From Aureibaculum algae (GTDB taxonomy: Bacteria; Bacteroidota; Bacteroidia; Flavobacteriales; Flavobacteriaceae): a DNA stretch of 64,000 bases. A program made the translations under genes and the position numbers. Of the stretch, positions 51,255-60,818 are shown piece after piece. Below the pieces are notes generated by a model, which saw nothing but the letters and a program-made list of their open reading frames with translations, made no database searches and was not told where the DNA came from. Position 1 is the first letter of the stretch; each line of letters opens with the position of its first letter. The DNA lies in the NCBI RefSeq assembly GCF_006065315.1, contig NZ_CP040749.1, forward strand, positions 3,486,501-3,550,500, read 5' to 3'.

Positions 51255-52011
51255 ATACGTTTTCTGAATTTTTTGTAGTTATGTTCGCAATTTCTTCAGG
51301 GCTCAAGTTATAAATAGTTACCAGTTTTTCCAAAACATTTACGATGTAACTACTTTCGTTGCGTTTTCCACGATACGGAGTTGGTGCCAAATATGGCGAG
51401 TCGGTTTCTAAGACAATATTTTTTAAGTCAATTTGATTTAAAAATTGATCTATTTTACCATTCTTGAAAGTTACAACACCTCCAATACCTAATTTCATAT
51501 TATAAGAAATTGCTTTTTGAGCGTGTTCTATATTTCCAGAAAAACAATGAAAAATTCCTCTTAATTTATCATCATTCTCTTCTTCTAAAATTTCAAAAAT
51601 TTCATCAAAAGCATCTCTACAATGAATCACAATTGGTAATTCTTTTTGTTTTGCCCACTGAATCTGAGTTTTAAAAGCATCTTGCTGTTGTTGTAAAAAT
51701 GATTTATCCCAATACAAATCTATTCCTATTTCTCCTATGGCATAAAAATTACGCTTATCAATCCAATCTTTAACCAATTGCAACTCCTCCTTATAATTGT
51801 CTTTTACACTTGTTGGGTGCAACCCCATCATCAGAAAGACATTTTTAGGATAATCATGTTCCAATTGAAACATTGCTTCATTATAAGTCGAATCAATTGC
51901 AGGTATAAAAAAACGAGAAACCCCTGCATCTAAAGCTCTTTGAATCATTTCGTCTCGATCATCTTTAAATTGATCAGAATATAAATGGGTATGTGTATCA
52001 GTAATTATCAT
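51244..52011 (-). CDS. tatD: TatD-family metal-dependent hydrolase / DNase
   Basis: A 255-residue TIM-barrel hydrolase. Seen: metal motif ITDTHTHLYSDQF (His6/His8 region), GLHPTSV, AIGEIGIDLYWD, VIHCRDAFDEIFEIL, GIFHCFSGN, and LETDSPYLAPTPYRGKRNES, all diagnostic. Known: TatD proteins act as 3'-5' exonucleases or general nucleases; this is the common YcfH/TatD form. A TATCTTTG -7 box lies 19 bp upstream. Overlaps ogt downstream. Confidence 0.94.
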   Translation of the reverse strand: MIITDTHTHLYSDQFKDDRDEMIQRALDAGVSRFFIPAIDSTYNEAMFQLEHDYPKNVFLMMGLHPTSVKDNYKEELQLVKDWIDKRNFYAIGEIGIDLYWDKSFLQQQQDAFKTQIQWAKQKELPIVIHCRDAFDEIFEILEEENDDKLRGIFHCFSGNIEHAQKAISYNMKLGIGGVVTFKNGKIDQFLNQIDLKNIVLETDSPYLAPTPYRGKRNESSYIVNVLEKLVTIYNLSPEEIANITTKNSENVFGI

Positions 52012-52029
52012 TTATAAATTTTAAGATTG

Positions 52030-52037
52030 CAAAGATA
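52030..52037 (-). promoter_or_regulatory. -7 box of tatD-ogt
   Basis: CAAAGATA on + (TATCTTTG on minus), exact consensus; expected leader about 12 nt. Confidence 0.5.
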
Positions 52038-52088
52038 TGATGTTATGTTAGTTTTTTATAGTTTAGCACTTCAAAATAAAACGAAGAG

Positions 52089-52430
52089 ATGAAGATTTAC
52101 CATAACAATCGATGTAGTAAAAGTAGGTGTGGACTAGAAATATTAAATAATTCAAAACAAGATTTTGAGGTGGTTGATTATATTAAAAATCCACTTTCTG
52201 AAGTAGATATTAAAGATATATTAAAAAAATTAGGCTTTTCACCTATTCAATTGGTTCGCAAAAATGAAGCCATTTGGAAAGAAAACTATAAAGGGAAAGA
52301 CCTTTCTGATTCTCAAATTATTAAAGCGATGTCAGCACACCCAAAACTAATTGAAAGACCAATTGTAGTTAAAGGTGATAAAGCTGTAATAGGTAGACCA
52401 TCGGAAAACATTTGTGCTTTATTAAAATAA
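52089..52430 (+). CDS. ArsC/Spx-fold reductase-like protein
   Basis: A 113-residue ArsC-family protein of the glutaredoxin-coupled type. Seen: active-site Cys9 in NNRCSKSRCGLEIL, IKNPLSEVDIKDILKKLG, a conserved Arg/Asn region LVRKNEAIWKENY, and HPKLIERPIVVKGDKAVIGRP. Arsenate reduction is the textbook role, but no arsR, arsB or acr3 is nearby and many such proteins (YffB-like) have other or unknown functions. Divergent from tatD with a 77-bp gap. Confidence 0.85.
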   Translation: MKIYHNNRCSKSRCGLEILNNSKQDFEVVDYIKNPLSEVDIKDILKKLGFSPIQLVRKNEAIWKENYKGKDLSDSQIIKAMSAHPKLIERPIVVKGDKAVIGRPSENICALLK

Positions 52431-52486
52431 ATTTCTTTAAAATAAACTACCCAAAAACCACTATTTTTTATTTTATGTTAATGCCT

Positions 52487-52494
52487 TAGCTTTG
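52487..52494 (+). promoter_or_regulatory. -7 box of the first outer-membrane receptor gene
   Basis: TAGCTTTG, exact match, 18 bp before the TTG start at 52513. Confidence 0.5.
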
Positions 52495-52512
52495 TAAATA
52501 AAGGAAATTGCA

Positions 52513-54936
52513 TTGAAAAAAACTATCTTATTACTTCTGTGTATTACGTTTTCATTATCTTCTTTAGGCCAACAGCCTTTGGAAAAGATAACGATTACGG
52601 GCAAAGTAATTGACGCAGCTACGAGTAGTCCAATAGAATTTGCGACCATTTCCTTTAAAAAGGATTCTACTTTATTAGGTACTACTACTAACAAAAAAGG
52701 AAATTTCACAATTGATATTCTTCCTGATAATTACTTAATAAAAGCTGAATTTATATCTTTTGACCCTTTTATTATAAAAAACAAGAATATAAATGAATCT
52801 ATTGACCTCGGTACCATTGTATTGTTTTACAATGCAGAAACGTTGAATGAAGTAGAACTTAAGGGACAACAACGTCTTACTGAATTTCAAATAGACAAAA
52901 AGATATATAGATCATCACAAGATATTTCAAATAATGGAGGAAATGCCTTAGATGTATTAAACAATACTCCATCAGTAACGGTTAACCAAGATGGAAATGT
53001 AAATATGAGAGGTACTTCTGCCACTCTTTTAATTGATGGAAAACCTCTTTTTGGCTTAGGTAATGGATCTGATGTTTTGAATGCAATGCCCTCAAATAGT
53101 ATTGACAGAGTTGAAATTATTACACGTTCAGCAAAATATAGTGCTGAAGGCGGAGGGGGAATTCTAAATATAATCACTAAAAAAAGAAAAGGTCAAGGAT
53201 TTAGTGGCTCTATTGACATTCATGGTGGAGTTCCTGATAACAATGGAGGCTCTTTATTTTTAAATAAAAGTAATGAAGTTATAAACCTATTTAGTACCCT
53301 TAGCTTTAACAATGAAAAGAAGATATCACATACCGACATTGACCAAACCTATTTTGACAATTCAGATAGTATTTTAGGTTATTTTGAACAAAAAAGAAAA
53401 GATAAAAATCAACGAAACAGTTTTTTAATTAGTATTGGAAGTGATATTTATTTAAACAAAAAAAATAGCTTAACCGTCTCATTACTATACAACAATCACA
53501 ATAAAGATTTTAATTCTCATTTAAATTTAGATGATTTTGATTCACAAAAATCAATAAAACAATCGGCTGAAAGAAATGTAAATGATAGAGATGATCTTTC
53601 AAAAATAGAAGGCCTATTAAATTACACTAATAAATTCAATGAAGCAGGAGAAACATTATCTTTTGATTTTAAATATGGCACAACAGTATCTGATAATAAA
53701 GCCAATATATTAGAAAATATAATCATACCTAATTTAGAAAACAATGAACAAAAAGTAGCTAAGAATCAGAATTTAGATAATTATTTATTTCAGCTAGATT
53801 ATACGTTACCATTTACTTTAGATAAGAAATTGGAATTAGGTTATAAAAGCACGTTGCGTTTCTATGAAAATGATTTTAATGTTTCTGAATACAATGCAAA
53901 TAGCGGTGATTTTACGACAATTGGAGGGTTCTCCGACTTAGTAAATTATGATGAAAAAACACATGCTCTATTTGCCCTATATACCGCTACGCATGGTAGT
54001 TTTTCTTATGCTCTAGGTTTACGATCTGAATATTCTGATGTTTCTATTGGAACTAAAACGAGTAATAAGAATACTAAAAATTATACCGATTTTTTTCCAT
54101 CGGCATCATTTGGTTACGAATTTGAAAACGAAAGTTATCTCTCCTTAAACTATAGTAGATCTATAAATAGACCTGAAATTTATCAAGTGAATCCGTTTAT
54201 CTCATTAATTGACGAGCGTTATCAATCGGTTGGAAATCCAGATTTAAATCCTTATTACACTAATTTCCTTGAACTATTATATGATATGAGTTTCGAGAAA
54301 TTATTAATTACCTCATCATTATATGCTACTTATGCTGAAGAGCAATTTTTAACAATCTTACAAAGTGCAGGACAGAATGCCGAAGCTTTAGAAACTTTTA
54401 AAAGACTACCCATCAATAGTGGAAACAAACTAAGTGTAGGCGTTGATGTCGATATTACTTACACTCCTTTTAAAGGACTAAGACTTAACACTTATGTTAG
54501 TCCGTACAGAGAAGAAACGACAAATGCTTTGGATGATGCTTATAACATCTCTAATACGGTTTGGTACGCAGAAGCCTCTGCTTTGGTTACCTTAAATAAT
54601 GGATTACGTTTTAGAGCTCAACATTATTATCAATCACCAATGATTGATGGTTTAGCCAAGTACAAAACTATTAACTTTACCAATCTCTCAGTTAGTATGC
54701 CACTTCTCAAAAAGAAAGGAATGCTTACTTTTAAAGTTATAGATGCTTTCAAAACGAAGGCTTTTACAACGCGTACATTGGAAGCAAATAGCAATACATT
54801 AAGAAGTTTAAGATATGACCAGCAATTTTCCTTAGCATTTACTTATCAATTTAAACAAAATGGTAAGAGTAAAAAAGACAGAAGTAAAGAGGTAAAGAAA
54901 GATGAATTAGAAGATAAACAAGATTTAAAAATGTAA
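52513..54936 (+). CDS. Outer-membrane beta-barrel receptor with carboxypeptidase-regulatory domain (1)
   Basis: An 807-residue TonB-receptor-like barrel (OMP_b-brl_3 kind). Start is TTG at 52513 (MKKTILLLLCITFSLSSLGQ, a signal peptide). Seen: CarboxypepD_reg-like domain (about 25-112: ITGKVIDAATSSPIEFATISF), plug domain with GGNALDVLNNTPSVTVNQDGNVNMRGTSATLLIDGKP (about 138-178) and RVEIITRSAKYSAEGGGGILNIITKK, then a long barrel with NYSRSINRPEIYQVNPF and GNPDLNPYYTNFLE, ending in a charged tail after LAFTYQFKQ. Ligand unknown. A homologue follows at 55489, but a small minus-strand gene and a terminator separate them. Confidence 0.88.
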   Translation: MKKTILLLLCITFSLSSLGQQPLEKITITGKVIDAATSSPIEFATISFKKDSTLLGTTTNKKGNFTIDILPDNYLIKAEFISFDPFIIKNKNINESIDLGTIVLFYNAETLNEVELKGQQRLTEFQIDKKIYRSSQDISNNGGNALDVLNNTPSVTVNQDGNVNMRGTSATLLIDGKPLFGLGNGSDVLNAMPSNSIDRVEIITRSAKYSAEGGGGILNIITKKRKGQGFSGSIDIHGGVPDNNGGSLFLNKSNEVINLFSTLSFNNEKKISHTDIDQTYFDNSDSILGYFEQKRKDKNQRNSFLISIGSDIYLNKKNSLTVSLLYNNHNKDFNSHLNLDDFDSQKSIKQSAERNVNDRDDLSKIEGLLNYTNKFNEAGETLSFDFKYGTTVSDNKANILENIIIPNLENNEQKVAKNQNLDNYLFQLDYTLPFTLDKKLELGYKSTLRFYENDFNVSEYNANSGDFTTIGGFSDLVNYDEKTHALFALYTATHGSFSYALGLRSEYSDVSIGTKTSNKNTKNYTDFFPSASFGYEFENESYLSLNYSRSINRPEIYQVNPFISLIDERYQSVGNPDLNPYYTNFLELLYDMSFEKLLITSSLYATYAEEQFLTILQSAGQNAEALETFKRLPINSGNKLSVGVDVDITYTPFKGLRLNTYVSPYREETTNALDDAYNISNTVWYAEASALVTLNNGLRFRAQHYYQSPMIDGLAKYKTINFTNLSVSMPLLKKKGMLTFKVIDAFKTKAFTTRTLEANSNTLRSLRYDQQFSLAFTYQFKQNGKSKKDRSKEVKKDELEDKQDLKM

Positions 54937-54965
54937 AAAGGGGTTGAAAAAATCAACCCCTTTTT
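54935..54965. terminator. Strong bidirectional terminator
   Basis: Perfect 13-bp stem AAAAAGGGGTTGA / TCAACCCCTTTTT, 5-nt loop. Ends the first receptor gene on + and the small membrane protein gene on -. Confidence 0.9.
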
Positions 54966-54986
54966 ATAATTTATAAATAACTAAAT

Positions 54987-55151
54987 TTATTTTTTATTCT
55001 TTTTAGCCTCACGTTTTAACTTTATATTTTCCATAATGGTTCCAAAAAGCCAATAAGGTACAATAAAGGTTAAAGAAAATATCAACAACCAAAATCCCAT
55101 AGTAAATACTCCTAGAAAAATTAAAAATCCGATAAATTGTTGAAATTCCAT
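54987..55151 (-). CDS. Small membrane protein, 54 residues
   Basis: A short open frame between ATG 55151 and TAA 54987. The product starts MEFQQFIGFLIFLGVFTMGF, continues through WLLIFSLTFIVPYWLFGTIM as one or two membrane spans, and ends with a basic tail (ENIKLKREAKKNKK), which by the positive-inside rule faces the cytoplasm. A terminator faces its stop and the surrounding gap has no other gene. The coding look (hydrophobic run then basic tail, tidy flanks) makes it credible, though unrecognised. Confidence 0.6.
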   Translation of the reverse strand: MEFQQFIGFLIFLGVFTMGFWLLIFSLTFIVPYWLFGTIMENIKLKREAKKNKK

Positions 55152-55488
55152 ATTGCCTTCTATTTATTTAATATTTCGTCAAAAATAATATATATTTTTC
55201 ACATTCTAAAAATACTTGGCTATTTTTTATATGAAAAAAGAATTTGAATTATTCTCTTATTCCTAAAAGCTTCTTTTTTAACTTTTAATTAACAAAGTAA
55301 CCTCACGCTAATTACAATTTTAACCGCTGACTGCTAGTTTATTACATCACTAAAACTATATTTCACAACTTCATTTTTATCTTAACAATCGTTAACAGTA
55401 AATCATATGAACTCCAAAATTAAGTATCTATTTTTGTCAAAATTTAGCAAACGTAATTCACCCAATAAAAAAGTATCACTTTATAATT
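55152..55488 (+). promoter_or_regulatory. 337-bp upstream region of the second receptor gene
   Basis: No gene seen. It holds an inverted repeat TTAAC/GTTAA at 55382-55395 and a -7 box TATTTTTG at 55429-55436, 52 bp before the ATG at 55489. The rest is AT-rich with no structure I can support. Confidence 0.45.
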
Positions 55489-57942
55489 ATGCAAAAATTA
55501 AAAAATATTTTATCACTTTTTATTTTAACTAGTATTGCTTTTACCTTAAATGCTCAGCAAAAAGTTGAAATAACAGGTACTGTTATTGACCAAGATACCA
55601 ATCAACCATTAGAGTATGCTACAGTTGTATTAAGACCAACTAATGGCGATCAGGTCACTGGAGGTTTAACTGATGAGAATGGTAATTTTAATGTAGAAGC
55701 AAAAAAAGGAACCTATAATATATCTATTGAATTTATTTCTTTCAAATCATATAGTCTTCCAAAAAAAGTAGTTGATAGCAATTTAAATTTGGGTAAAATC
55801 ATATTAAGTGCTGACAGTAAGGCCTTAGATGAAGTTGAACTCATTGCTGAAAAAACTACTGTTGAAATCAAATTAGACAAAAAAATATATAATGTTGGTA
55901 AAGACTTGACCGTTAGAGGAGGTACCGTAAGTGATGTTTTAGATAATGTACCTTCAGTTTCCGTTGATGTTGAAGGTAATGTCGCTTTGCGTGGAAATGA
56001 TAATGTAACCATATTGATTAATGGAAAACCTTCTGGTTTGGTTGGATTAAACTCTACCGATGCCTTACGTCAATTACCTGCAGACGCTATTGAAAAAGTT
56101 GAAGTTATTACTTCTCCATCTGCGAGATACAATGCGGAAGGTACTGGTGGTATATTAAATATTATTTTACGTAGAAGTAAATTACAAGGCCTTAACGGTT
56201 CCATAACTACCAATGTTGGTTACCCTTACCAAGCTGGAATTTCTGGAAATATTAATTATAGAACAGGCGACTTTAACTTTTTTAATACCACAAGTTATAG
56301 TTATAGAGAATCTCCAGGTTTATCTACAACTGAATCACAATATTTTAATAAAGAGTATGATGATGATGGTAATTTTATTGTTGATAATCCTGATACTTTT
56401 TTAAATGAAATAAGAGATACAGAAAGAAAAGGAAATAGTTTTAACACCAATTTTGGTATTGAGTATTACCTAACTGAATCTGCATCATTAACGGCTGCTG
56501 TACTTTTAGGGAATAGAGATAATGATAGTGAAACAACTAATAGAATTAAGGAATATGACGTAAATGGAGCTTTACTCAATGAATCTTTGCGTTTTGATCC
56601 GGAAAACGATATTGACAAGACAACTGAATTTTCATTAAATTTTAATAAAGATTTTAAAACGGATGGACATAAGTTAACCGCTGATTTTCAATATTCAAAT
56701 GCCACAGAAGACGAAAACTCACTAATTAGCGAGGATGGTGAAGACGCCGAAAAAGTACGTACATATGAAACTCAAAAAGAAATATTAATTAAAACGGATT
56801 ATGTATTACCGATTGGCGAAAAAAGTCAGTTTGAATTCGGTTATAGAGGTGAATTTAATGATTTAGATACAGATTATACATTAGCGTTTAATGAAAATGG
56901 AACCTTTGTCCTTGACGCTGATGTTAGTAATAATTTAATCTATAAAGAAAATGTAAATGCCTTATATTCTCAATTTGGGAGTAAACTTAAAGACAAATTT
57001 TCTTATTTACTTGGGTTGCGATTTGAAACGACTGATGTTACTATAGATCAAAAAACAAGTAACGATTATCAAAATCAAAACTATTCTGGCTTTTTTCCTA
57101 CCGTAAATTTAGGATATGAACTCAACGAAAAACAGAGTATAACTTTTGGATATAACCGTCGTATAAGAAGACCTAGATCTCGTTATATCAATCCTTTTCC
57201 GTCAAGAAGTAGTGCTACTAATTTATTTCAAGGAAATCCTGATGTAAAACCAAGTTACTCTAACACGGTTGACCTTGGCTACCTAAATAGATTTGGAAAA
57301 TTAACATTAAATTCTTCTATCTATTATCAACGGGCAACAGATGTCTTTACATTTATCAGCGAAGACACTGGAGAAATAGCGGTTGTTGGTGGTACTGATA
57401 TACCAATTATTAGACGTACACCAATAAACTTAGCGACCAATAACAGGTTTGGGTTAGAATTTACGGTTACGTACAGACCCACAAATAAATGGAACATGAA
57501 TGGTAATTTTAATCTTTTCAATTCTGAAACTATTGGAGACTATAACGGCGTTGATTATGGTGCTGAAAATTTAAGTTGGTTTATCAGATTTAATAATAAA
57601 GTAACGTTACCAGCAAATATAGATTGGCAAACACGTTTATTTTATATGGGACCTAGTGAAGATGCACAAAACAAGCGTAAAGGCATGTTTTCAACAGACT
57701 TGGCCTTTAGTAAAGACATCTTAAAGGAAAAGGCTTCCATTACGTTTAATGTCAGTGATGTATTCAATACTCGTAAACGCTCTATGGAGTCATTTACCCC
57801 TACTTTTAATAGTGACAGTGAGTTCCAATGGAGACAACGTAGTTTTAATCTAGCATTTACTTATCGTTTCAACCAGAAAAAGAAAAGACAAGAACGTCAA
57901 GGTGGCATGGACGATGATGAAGGTGAAGGTTTTGGAGGATAA
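55489..57942 (+). CDS. Outer-membrane beta-barrel receptor with carboxypeptidase-regulatory domain (2)
   Basis: An 817-residue relative of the protein at 52513-54936: signal peptide (MQKLKNILSLFILTSIAFTLNAQ), regulatory domain VEITGTVIDQDTNQPLEYATVVL, plug VSDVLDNVPSVSVDVEGNVALRGNDNVTILINGKPSGL, VITSPSARYNAEGTGGILNIIL, barrel with FGYNRRIRRPRSRYINPFPSRSSATNLFQGNPDVKPSYSN. After the last strand (FNLAFTYRFNQKKK) it carries an acidic Gly tail (MDDDEGEGFGG), so the C-terminal aromatic is not at the very end. Ligand unknown. Own promoter and terminator. Confidence 0.88.
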   Translation: MQKLKNILSLFILTSIAFTLNAQQKVEITGTVIDQDTNQPLEYATVVLRPTNGDQVTGGLTDENGNFNVEAKKGTYNISIEFISFKSYSLPKKVVDSNLNLGKIILSADSKALDEVELIAEKTTVEIKLDKKIYNVGKDLTVRGGTVSDVLDNVPSVSVDVEGNVALRGNDNVTILINGKPSGLVGLNSTDALRQLPADAIEKVEVITSPSARYNAEGTGGILNIILRRSKLQGLNGSITTNVGYPYQAGISGNINYRTGDFNFFNTTSYSYRESPGLSTTESQYFNKEYDDDGNFIVDNPDTFLNEIRDTERKGNSFNTNFGIEYYLTESASLTAAVLLGNRDNDSETTNRIKEYDVNGALLNESLRFDPENDIDKTTEFSLNFNKDFKTDGHKLTADFQYSNATEDENSLISEDGEDAEKVRTYETQKEILIKTDYVLPIGEKSQFEFGYRGEFNDLDTDYTLAFNENGTFVLDADVSNNLIYKENVNALYSQFGSKLKDKFSYLLGLRFETTDVTIDQKTSNDYQNQNYSGFFPTVNLGYELNEKQSITFGYNRRIRRPRSRYINPFPSRSSATNLFQGNPDVKPSYSNTVDLGYLNRFGKLTLNSSIYYQRATDVFTFISEDTGEIAVVGGTDIPIIRRTPINLATNNRFGLEFTVTYRPTNKWNMNGNFNLFNSETIGDYNGVDYGAENLSWFIRFNNKVTLPANIDWQTRLFYMGPSEDAQNKRKGMFSTDLAFSKDILKEKASITFNVSDVFNTRKRSMESFTPTFNSDSEFQWRQRSFNLAFTYRFNQKKKRQERQGGMDDDEGEGFGG

Positions 57943-57960
57943 AATTTAAAATTAATTATA

Positions 57961-57992
57961 AAAAAAGGTCAGCAAATGCTGGCTTTTTTTTA
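57961..57992 (+). terminator. Rho-independent terminator
   Basis: Stem GTCAGCA/TGCTGGC (one G-T pair), A-rich left flank and T8 tail. Confidence 0.8.
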
Positions 57993-58014
57993 TGCTTATG
58001 AAGTACATATTTTG

Positions 58015-58022
58015 TAACTTTG
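58015..58022 (+). promoter_or_regulatory. -7 box of fumC
   Basis: TAACTTTG, exact match; expected leader about 42 nt before ATG 58071. Confidence 0.5.
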
Positions 58023-58070
58023 TTTTTAATAAACAATACAAAATATCAAAGCATTTAAATATTATTTACA

Positions 58071-59465
58071 ATGGAATACAGAATAGAAAAAGATACCATG
58101 GGCGAGGTAAAAGTACCTGCTGAAAAATATTGGGGAGCACAAACAGAACGTTCAAGAAACAACTTTAAAATAGGGCCTTCAGCTTCTATGCCCTTAGAAA
58201 TAGTTTACGGTTTTGCCTACCTTAAAAAAGCAGCAGCTCATGCAAATTTTGATTTGGGTGTATTAACTGAAGAAAAACGTAATTTAATCTCTAAAGTTTG
58301 TGATGAAATTTTAGAAGGTAAATTAGATGATCAATTTCCATTAGTAATATGGCAAACAGGTTCAGGTACACAAAGCAATATGAATGTGAATGAAGTTATT
58401 GCTAACCGAGCTCATGAAATTGCAGGTAAAAAAATTGGTGAAGGTGAAAAAACAATTCAACCGAATGACGATGTAAACAAATCGCAATCCTCTAATGATA
58501 CTTTTCCAACAGGTATGCATATTGCTTGTTATAAAATGATTGTTGAAACCACTATTCCTGGTATAGAACAATTAAGAGATACCTTAGATAAAAAAGCTAA
58601 AGACTTTTCGGATGTTGTTAAAATTGGTAGAACCCACTTAATGGATGCTACACCTTTAACTGTTGGCCAAGAAATTTCAGGATATGTTTCTCAACTCGAT
58701 CATGGTTTAAAAGCTCTTAAAAACACGTTAGCTCACCTTTCAGAACTTGCTCTTGGTGGTACAGCTGTTGGAACAGGATTAAACACTCCAAAAGGATATG
58801 ATGTTTTAGTAGCAAAAAAAATAGCTGAATTTACTGAGCTACCTTTTATTACCGCTGAAAATAAATTTGAAGCATTAGCTGCACATGATGCCTTAGTAGA
58901 ATCACACGGAGCTTTAAAACAATTAGCAGTATCATTAAACAAAATTGCTAATGACATTAGATTAATGGCTTCTGGACCACGTTCAGGTATTGGCGAATTA
59001 ATAATTCCGGCAAACGAACCTGGAAGTTCTATTATGCCAGGGAAGGTAAACCCAACCCAAGCTGAAGCGTTAACAATGGTTTGTGCTCAAGTTATTGGAA
59101 ATGATGTTGCAGTAACCGTTGGTGGTATGCAAGGAAATTATGAATTGAATGTTTTTAAACCAGTTATGGCGAGCAATGTATTGCAATCTGCAAGATTATT
59201 AGGCGATGCTTGTGCTTCATTTGATGAAAATTGTGCAAAAGGTATAGAACCTAATAGACCTAGAATTAAAGAATTAGTAGATAACTCATTAATGTTAGTT
59301 ACTGCCTTAAATACTAAAATTGGTTATTATAAAGCTGCTGAAATTGCCAATACAGCTCATAAAAATGGAACAACTTTAAAAGAAGAAGCTGTTCGTTTAG
59401 GTTATGTAACTCCTGAGCAATATGACGAATGGGTAAAACCTGAGGAAATGACTAGTGGACTTTAA
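58071..59465 (+). CDS. fumC: Class II fumarate hydratase
   Basis: A 464-residue TCA-cycle enzyme that interconverts fumarate and malate without an Fe-S cluster. Seen: [14 protein letters not shown] (96-109), [16 protein letters not shown] with the catalytic His189, and the family signature [11 protein letters not shown] (318-328) with the active Ser. Full length; ends EEMTSGL. Single gene between terminators. The tyrosine pathway encoded at 18-21 kb would feed fumarate into this step. Confidence 0.97.
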   Translation: MEYRIEKDTMGEVKVPAEKYWGAQTERSRNNFKIGPSASMPLEIVYGFAYLKKAAAHANFDLGVLTEEKRNLISKVCDEILEGKLDDQFPLVIWQTGSGTQSNMNVNEVIANRAHEIAGKKIGEGEKTIQPNDDVNKSQSSNDTFPTGMHIACYKMIVETTIPGIEQLRDTLDKKAKDFSDVVKIGRTHLMDATPLTVGQEISGYVSQLDHGLKALKNTLAHLSELALGGTAVGTGLNTPKGYDVLVAKKIAEFTELPFITAENKFEALAAHDALVESHGALKQLAVSLNKIANDIRLMASGPRSGIGELIIPANEPGSSIMPGKVNPTQAEALTMVCAQVIGNDVAVTVGGMQGNYELNVFKPVMASNVLQSARLLGDACASFDENCAKGIEPNRPRIKELVDNSLMLVTALNTKIGYYKAAEIANTAHKNGTTLKEEAVRLGYVTPEQYDEWVKPEEMTSGL

Positions 59466-59480
59466 TTAAATATTAAACTT

Positions 59481-59521
59481 GAGACATGAGATTGTAAACA
59501 TTTCTCATATCTCATTTTTTA
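59481..59521 (+). terminator. Rho-independent terminator after fumC
   Basis: 11-bp stem GAGACATGAGA / TCTCATATCTC (one mismatch), then a six-T run. Confidence 0.7.
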
Positions 59522-59538
59522 TCTCAAATTAGATTATA

Positions 59539-60078
59539 ATGTGTAATACTTTCAATAAAAAATTCCCTGGTGAAGCTGCGAAAGCTCAATCAGACACTAA
59601 AAATTTGTCTGACCATGAACTTTACATGAGTGAAGCTATTCAATTAGCAATAAAAGGAATGAACGCTAATGAAGGAGGTCCTTTTGGCTGTGTTATTGTT
59701 AAAGATAATAAAATAATTGGAAGAGGAAATAACAAAGTTACTTCGAATAATGACCCTACAGCACATGCTGAAGTTACGGCTATTAGAGATGCTTGTAAGC
59801 ATTTAAATTCTTTTCAATTAGAAGGTTGTATTATTTACACATCATGTGAACCTTGTCCAATGTGTTTAGGTGCAATTTATTGGGCTAGACCAGATAAAGT
59901 ATATTTTGGTTGTAGTCAAACAGATGCTGCCAATATAGGGTTTGATGATGCCTTTATTTATAAAGAAATTGATTTAGCTTTTGATAAACGTAGTATTCCT
60001 TTTCAACAAGTAGCTCGAACTACTGCTTTAGAAGCTTTTACCACATGGACAGAAAAAGAAGATAAAACGGCGTATTAG
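59539..60078 (+). CDS. guaD: Guanine deaminase (CDA fold)
   Basis: A 179-residue nucleobase deaminase turning guanine into xanthine. Seen: zinc motif PTAHAEVTAIR (His76, Glu78) and TSCEPCPMCLGAIYWARPDKVYFG (Cys106, Cys109); and the GuaD-specific C-terminal stretch NIGFDDAFIYKEI ... RSIPFQQV ... FTTW, which in memory follows Bacillus GuaD and its domain-swapped tail. A tRNA adenosine deaminase lacks this tail. N-terminal extension of about 24 residues. Ends 4 bp inside the converging secreted-protein gene. Confidence 0.9.
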   Translation: MCNTFNKKFPGEAAKAQSDTKNLSDHELYMSEAIQLAIKGMNANEGGPFGCVIVKDNKIIGRGNNKVTSNNDPTAHAEVTAIRDACKHLNSFQLEGCIIYTSCEPCPMCLGAIYWARPDKVYFGCSQTDAANIGFDDAFIYKEIDLAFDKRSIPFQQVARTTALEAFTTWTEKEDKTAY

Positions 60079-60482
60079 TTTTTAGCTTTTTCTAATTGTT
60101 GTTGCCATTGCTTTTGTATTCTGGTATCCCACATAGACCAAATAAAATGATCGCTGTTTACAGAAACATTATAATTGTTAAATTCAGTTCTCCTAAAGTT
60201 GTCAGACAAATCCTCATAGGTAATATGCCTTCCAAAATTTCTTAAATCTAATTTAATTCTATTTGCATTAGAAAAGGAAGAATCATCACTAAAATCCATA
60301 ATCCAAAGATTAAGATAATTTAAATTTAAAGAAGCCATACTCTCTTTATCTGTTTGATAAATCAGAGAGTTAGCCGCAAAAATACTTGTAGGTACAGAAT
60401 TATCTTCTTCTATAGTTTTTTTTACTTGCGAAAAAATTGAACTCGTTAATAATAAACAGAAAACAATAAGTATATTTTTCAT
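60075..60482 (-). CDS. Secreted protein of unknown function, 135 residues
   Basis: Signal peptide MKNILIVFCLLLTSSIFSQ, then no recognised domain. The mature protein has LIYQTDKESMASLNLNYLNLWIMDFSDD, LDLRNFGRHITYEDL and an aromatic stretch SDHFIWSMWDTRIQKQWQQQLEKA. Likely periplasmic. Shares 4 bp tail to tail with guaD. No clear promoter. Confidence 0.68.
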   Translation of the reverse strand: MKNILIVFCLLLTSSIFSQVKKTIEEDNSVPTSIFAANSLIYQTDKESMASLNLNYLNLWIMDFSDDSSFSNANRIKLDLRNFGRHITYEDLSDNFRRTEFNNYNVSVNSDHFIWSMWDTRIQKQWQQQLEKAKN

Positions 60483-60567
60483 AATTCTAAGATTAAGATA
60501 TTAAACCCATCTTAACTTTTCATATTAAAAAAAGTCAAGATAAGTTTATACTCAAATATAAGAATAA

Positions 60568-60747
60568 TTACTGAAAATCTAAATGGTTATTTCCTTTACT
60601 AAATAATTCAATAGTATTGAGATAATTTTCATACTCTATCAACTTTGATAATGTATATTTATCTTTTTTGTAAGGTTTAATATTCTTTTTTCTATTTTTT
60701 TTGGGACGTAAAGATTCGTCACTTTCAGAGTCGAAGTTTTTATTCAT
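60568..60747 (-). CDS. Small basic hypothetical protein
   Basis: A 59-residue product if started at ATG 60747 (MNKNFDSESDESL); an ATG 11 codons upstream is the alternative. It is acidic at first, then strongly basic (RPKKNRKKNIKPYKKDKY), then helical and amphipathic (LSKLIEYENYLNTIELFSK). No signal peptide or span. Might bind nucleic acid, but this is guesswork; it may not be a gene. Confidence 0.42.
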   Translation of the reverse strand: MNKNFDSESDESLRPKKNRKKNIKPYKKDKYTLSKLIEYENYLNTIELFSKGNNHLDFQ

Positions 60748-60818
60748 GTCTAGCGTATTTTTATTAAATAACGTAAACAAAAGCCGAATTATTACATTTC
60801 CATTACTTGAAAAGAGTA

